Source of the DNA: Modestobacter sp.
GTDB taxonomy: Bacteria > Actinomycetota > Actinomycetes > Mycobacteriales > Geodermatophilaceae
Assembly (NCBI GenBank): GCA_025965635.1
Contig: JAOPWO010000127.1
Location: 1 to 9,914, forward strand
Reading direction: 5' to 3'
Length of the DNA stretch: 9,914 nt
Under the pieces are notes generated by a model. The model made no database searches and was not told the DNA's origin. It worked only from the letters and a program-made list of their open reading frames with translations. Shown piece after piece: positions 8,111 to 9,914 of this stretch. Made by a program: the position numbers and the translations under genes. Numbering within the stretch: position 1 is the stretch's first letter; each line of letters starts with the position of its first letter.

Positions 8111-9325
8111 GTGGCCAATCCCTACCTGCAGGTCCTGCGGACCCCGCACGCCTGGCCGATGGTGCTGGCCGCCTTCATCGGCCGGCTCCCGCTGTCGATG
8201 GTGGGCCTGGGCTGCGTTCTGCTGGTCGCCTCCGAGACGGGCTCCTACGGCCTCGGCGGGGCCGTCGCCGCCGCCGGTGCGGTGACCACCGCGCTGGCCG
8301 GTCCCGTGCTCGGGCGCTGGGCCGACAGCCACGGCCAGCGGCGGGTGCTGCTGCCGGTCCTCGGGGTCTTCGTCGTCGCCGGGGTCACCTTCCTGTTCGC
8401 GGTGAAGGACGACTGGCCGCTCGTGATCGTCTTCGCCTCCGCCGGGCTGGCCGGGGCCTGCATCCCGCCGGTGTCGTCGATGATCCGGGTCCGGTGGACC
8501 CACCTGCTGCGGGGCAGCCCCCGCCTGCCGACGGCGCTGGCGATGGAATCGGTGGTCGACGAGTTCGTCTTCATCGTCGGCCCGGTACTGGTGACCTTCC
8601 TGTCCACGACCGGCCACGCCACCAGCGGCGTGGTCACCGCCTTCACGCTGGCCGCCGTGGGAGCGCTGCTGTTCGCCGCCCAGCGCCGCACCGAGCCCCC
8701 GCCCACCGAGCACGAGCATCGCAACGGGCCCTCGGCCATGCGGACCCCGGGCCTGCGGGTGCTGTTCGTGGTCGGTGCCGCGGTCGGCGCCATCCTCGGC
8801 ACCCTGGAGATCGCCCTGGTGGCGTTCGCCGACGCCGCGGACGCGAAGCCGATGTCGGGCGTGCTCATCGCCGGCCTGGCGGTCGGCTCGATGGCGAGCG
8901 GGATCGGCTGGGGCATCATGCACTGGCGGCTGCCCCTGCGGCACCGGCTGGCCGGCGTCCTCGTCCTGCTGACCGTGCTGAGCATCCCGCTCACGCTGGT
9001 CCGCGACATCTGGCTGATGGTGCCGTTCGTCGTCCTGGCCGGGATCTCGCTGTCGCCGTCCCTGATCAGCTCGTTCACCCTGGCCGAGCTGCTCGTTCCG
9101 CGCTCGGCGGTGACCGAGGCCTTCACCTGGATCGGCACGGCGCTCGGTCTCGGCGTCGCGATCGGCGCCTCGGCCGCCGGGAAGATCGTCGACGTGTGGG
9201 GCGCCAACGCGGCCTTCCTCGTCGCCACCGTGGCCGCCGCCATCGCCGCGGTCGTGGTCGCGCTGTGCCAGCGGGTGCTGCACGTCCCGGCCGAGCAGGA
9301 GGCCGCGGCGCAGCTCATCCCCTGA
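8111..9325 (+). CDS. Major facilitator superfamily transporter
   Basis: The 404-residue product is highly hydrophobic, with about 12 predicted membrane helices in two halves split by a polar loop (around residues 195-215, RRTEPPPTEHEHRNG). The loop between helices 2 and 3 carries the MFS motif A in the form GRWADSHGQRR (about residues 68-78). A conserved MESVVDEFVFIVGP segment opens the fifth or sixth helix, as in a group of actinobacterial MFS proteins of unknown substrate. It should be a proton-coupled carrier, perhaps an exporter; the substrate cannot be told. The GTG at 8111 is preferred for the GGAGG at 8096-8100 (ten bases away). An alternative GTG at 8069, just at the possible -10 box, would give a leaderless or extended form 14 residues longer. 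The gene is separated from pckG by a terminator and is followed by the cysteine dioxygenase leader region. Confidence 0.93.
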   Translation: MANPYLQVLRTPHAWPMVLAAFIGRLPLSMVGLGCVLLVASETGSYGLGGAVAAAGAVTTALAGPVLGRWADSHGQRRVLLPVLGVFVVAGVTFLFAVKDDWPLVIVFASAGLAGACIPPVSSMIRVRWTHLLRGSPRLPTALAMESVVDEFVFIVGPVLVTFLSTTGHATSGVVTAFTLAAVGALLFAAQRRTEPPPTEHEHRNGPSAMRTPGLRVLFVVGAAVGAILGTLEIALVAFADAADAKPMSGVLIAGLAVGSMASGIGWGIMHWRLPLRHRLAGVLVLLTVLSIPLTLVRDIWLMVPFVVLAGISLSPSLISSFTLAELLVPRSAVTEAFTWIGTALGLGVAIGASAAGKIVDVWGANAAFLVATVAAAIAAVVVALCQRVLHVPAEQEAAAQLIP

Positions 9326-9348
9326 TCGATAAGACTACTAAGTCGATC
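9324..9348. promoter_or_regulatory. AT-rich dyad, candidate operator upstream of the cysteine dioxygenase leader
   Basis: GATCGA (9324-9329) and TCGATC (9343-9348) form an inverted repeat. Nested in it, AAGAC-TACTAA-GTCGA (9331-9346) matches 8 of 10 fixed positions of the TAGAC-N6-GTCTA operator known for the corynebacterial sulfur repressor McbR. The site lies just upstream of a possible -35 box (TTGACG, 9353-9358), the right place for a sulfur-responsive regulator. That the host has a McbR-like protein is not shown here. Confidence 0.42.
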
Positions 9349-9352
9349 GTAT

Positions 9353-9382
9353 TTGACGGGATAGCTGTTCCGATGGTTGAGT
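9353..9382 (+). promoter_or_regulatory. Candidate promoter of the leader peptide and cysteine dioxygenase
   Basis: TTGACG (9353-9358) is a good -35 box. TTGAGT at 9377-9382, 18 bases on, is a weak -10 box, but it would start transcription at about the A of the leader ATG at 9389, giving a leaderless leader peptide. That fits the absence of any Shine-Dalgarno before this ATG. TAGCTG at 9362-9367 is an alternative -10 with an unclear -35. Confidence 0.4.
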
Positions 9383-9388
9383 ACCGCC

Positions 9389-9469
9389 ATGCCTCACGCG
9401 CTCGCCCTGCACCGCCGGTCCGCGGTGGACCTGGTCCGGGTGGCCAGCGCGCTGTGTCCGGGCAGCTGA
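9389..9469 (+). CDS. Cysteine-type regulatory leader peptide, 26 residues
   Basis: This short frame reads MPHALALHRRSAVDL then VRVASALCPGS and stops. It fits the actinobacterial family of putative leader peptides with the pattern R-R-x-x-VDL-x-R-x-x-SA-x-C, which lie upstream of sulfur metabolism genes. The single cysteine codon TGT is at 9455-9457, four codons before the stop, where a ribosome short of Cys-tRNA would pause. It has no Shine-Dalgarno, consistent with leaderless translation. The stop at 9467-9469 is 62 bases before the cysteine dioxygenase ATG, and the space between holds repeats and a hairpin. The peptide itself probably has no function; its translation is the signal. The match to the family pattern is strong; that it controls the downstream gene is inference. 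Confidence 0.82.
   Translation: MPHALALHRRSAVDLVRVASALCPGS
9417..9431 (+). promoter_or_regulatory. Small hairpin inside the leader peptide coding region
   Basis: GGTCC (9417-9421) pairs with GGACC (9427-9431) around a five-base loop. A further palindrome CAGCGCGCTG (9445-9454) directly precedes the TGT cysteine codon. Both could act as pause structures in a translation-coupled switch, but short inverted repeats are common in DNA this rich in GC. Confidence 0.3.
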
Positions 9470-9521
9470 CGCCCCCGCCCCTGACACCCCCGGCCGCGCC
9501 GAGTCGCGGCTGACACCCCCG
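9466..9521 (+). repeat. Three copies of a 12-base repeat between leader and cysteine dioxygenase
   Basis: CTGACACCCCCG occurs exactly at 9481-9492 and 9510-9521, and with one change (CTGACGCCCCCG) at 9466-9477, where its TGA is the leader stop codon. The three fill most of the gap before the cysteine dioxygenase ribosome site. Purely pyrimidine-rich, C-rich RNA of this kind stays largely unpaired and could bind a regulator or Rho, or pair with G-rich parts of the leader. Confidence 0.6.
9491..9512 (+). terminator. Hairpin before cysteine dioxygenase, possible attenuator
   Basis: GCCGCG (9493-9498) pairs perfectly with CGCGGC (9505-9510) around the loop CCGAGT; a G-U pair and a C-G pair extend the stem to eight. 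It sits 21 bases after the leader stop and 19 bases before the ATG at 9532, between the second and third repeat copies. No T-tract follows, so it may act on ribosome access or Rho rather than as an intrinsic terminator. Confidence 0.5.
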
Positions 9522-9531
9522 AGGACCTCCG

Positions 9532-9914
9532 ATGACCGCAACGCTCCTGCCCACCACCGCGCCCCCGGCCCCCGCTCCGGCCCTCGCCCCCACGACCGTC
9601 GGGAACCCGCAGCCGACGGCTGCGCCCCGCCAGTCGACCGGCAACGCCGCGATCGCCATCTCCCTCGCCCTGCGTCCCGACCTGTGGCGGCCGCTGGTCC
9701 GCTACCAGGAGGAGACCCGCTGGGCCCGGTTGCTCGACCCCGCACCGGTGGCCGACGTCCTCGATCCCCACCTGCACGACGACCTGGCCGCGGCCGAGGT
9801 GTGGCTGCTCTCCTGGGTGCCCGGACAGGCGACCGCGCTGCACGACCACGGCCCCTCGGCGGGTGCCTTCGCCGTCGCCCGGGGAGTGCTGTCGGAACGG
9901 GTGGTGGGTGCGGG
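9532..9914 (+). CDS. Cysteine dioxygenase family protein (partial, 3' end off window)
   Basis: The enzyme oxidises cysteine to cysteine sulfinate with non-haem iron and oxygen, the main route of cysteine breakdown to sulfite and sulfate. 127 codons are visible. The cupin core starts at about residue 85 with AEVWLLSWVPGQATALHDHG, giving iron ligands His104 and His106, followed by GAFAVARGVLSE; the third histidine ligand would lie beyond the window. The RYQEETRWARLL segment upstream is typical of bacterial family members. The first 38 residues are an unusual Ala/Pro/Thr-rich tail of low complexity with no signal-peptide shape. The ATG at 9532 has GAGGA six bases upstream (9521-9525), overlapping the last repeat copy by one base. 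The upstream leader peptide suggests control by cysteine supply. A thiol dioxygenase acting on another thiol, such as mercaptopropionate, cannot be excluded. Confidence 0.9.
   Translation, partial: MTATLLPTTAPPAPAPALAPTTVGNPQPTAAPRQSTGNAAIAISLALRPDLWRPLVRYQEETRWARLLDPAPVADVLDPHLHDDLAAAEVWLLSWVPGQATALHDHGPSAGAFAVARGVLSERVVGA

Overview
The window is very GC-rich chromosomal DNA with tightly packed genes, several GTG starts, and GTP-dependent PEP carboxykinase, which together point to an actinobacterium. The style of the proteins (long hybrid kinase, MFS carrier, FBP-domain remnant) would fit the Geodermatophilaceae or a close relative, but that placement is inference from general resemblance. 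I see no tRNA, rRNA, CRISPR array, insertion sequence, phage gene or attachment site.

Layout. (a) 1-2243, minus: a large hybrid sensor kinase (PAS-like, GAF, HisKA, HATPase, receiver), cut by the left edge. (b) 2459-2836, plus: an FKBP-type prolyl isomerase, divergent from the kinase, ended by a strong hairpin. (c) 2899-3591, plus: a DsbA-like/FrnE thiol oxidoreductase whose stop overlaps the stop of the convergent gene. (d) 3588-4550, minus: a nitronate monooxygenase-like flavoenzyme, preceded at 4574-5004 by a frameshifted FBP-type zinc-finger gene that was probably its operon partner. (e) 5069-5111: a long hairpin terminator. (f) 5122-5364 and 5464-5751, minus: an 80-residue helical protein with a candidate sigma-B-type promoter, and a 95-residue acidic, low-complexity protein. 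(g) 5752-6191: a 440-base promoter region with no gene, holding a spaced direct repeat. (h) 6192-8006, plus: pckG, ended by a perfect hairpin at 8020-8047. (i) 8111-9325, plus: an MFS transporter. (j) 9326-9531: a compact regulatory region with an AT-rich dyad, a 26-codon leader peptide of the actinobacterial cysteine-leader type, three copies of a 12-base repeat and a hairpin. (k) 9532 onward, plus: cysteine dioxygenase, cut by the right edge.

The genes mostly look like independent housekeeping or stress units: gluconeogenesis (pckG), redox and protein folding (FrnE-like, FKBP), flavin-dependent detoxification, and sulfur-amino-acid catabolism. The most interesting part is the leader region of cysteine dioxygenase. 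Leader peptides of this kind are best known upstream of sulfur assimilation genes, where low cysteine should switch the operon on. A cysteine-degrading enzyme would need the opposite response, so the regulatory logic here deserves a close look. The second point of interest is the decayed FBP-type gene, which gene callers would probably miss or overwrite with spurious long frames.
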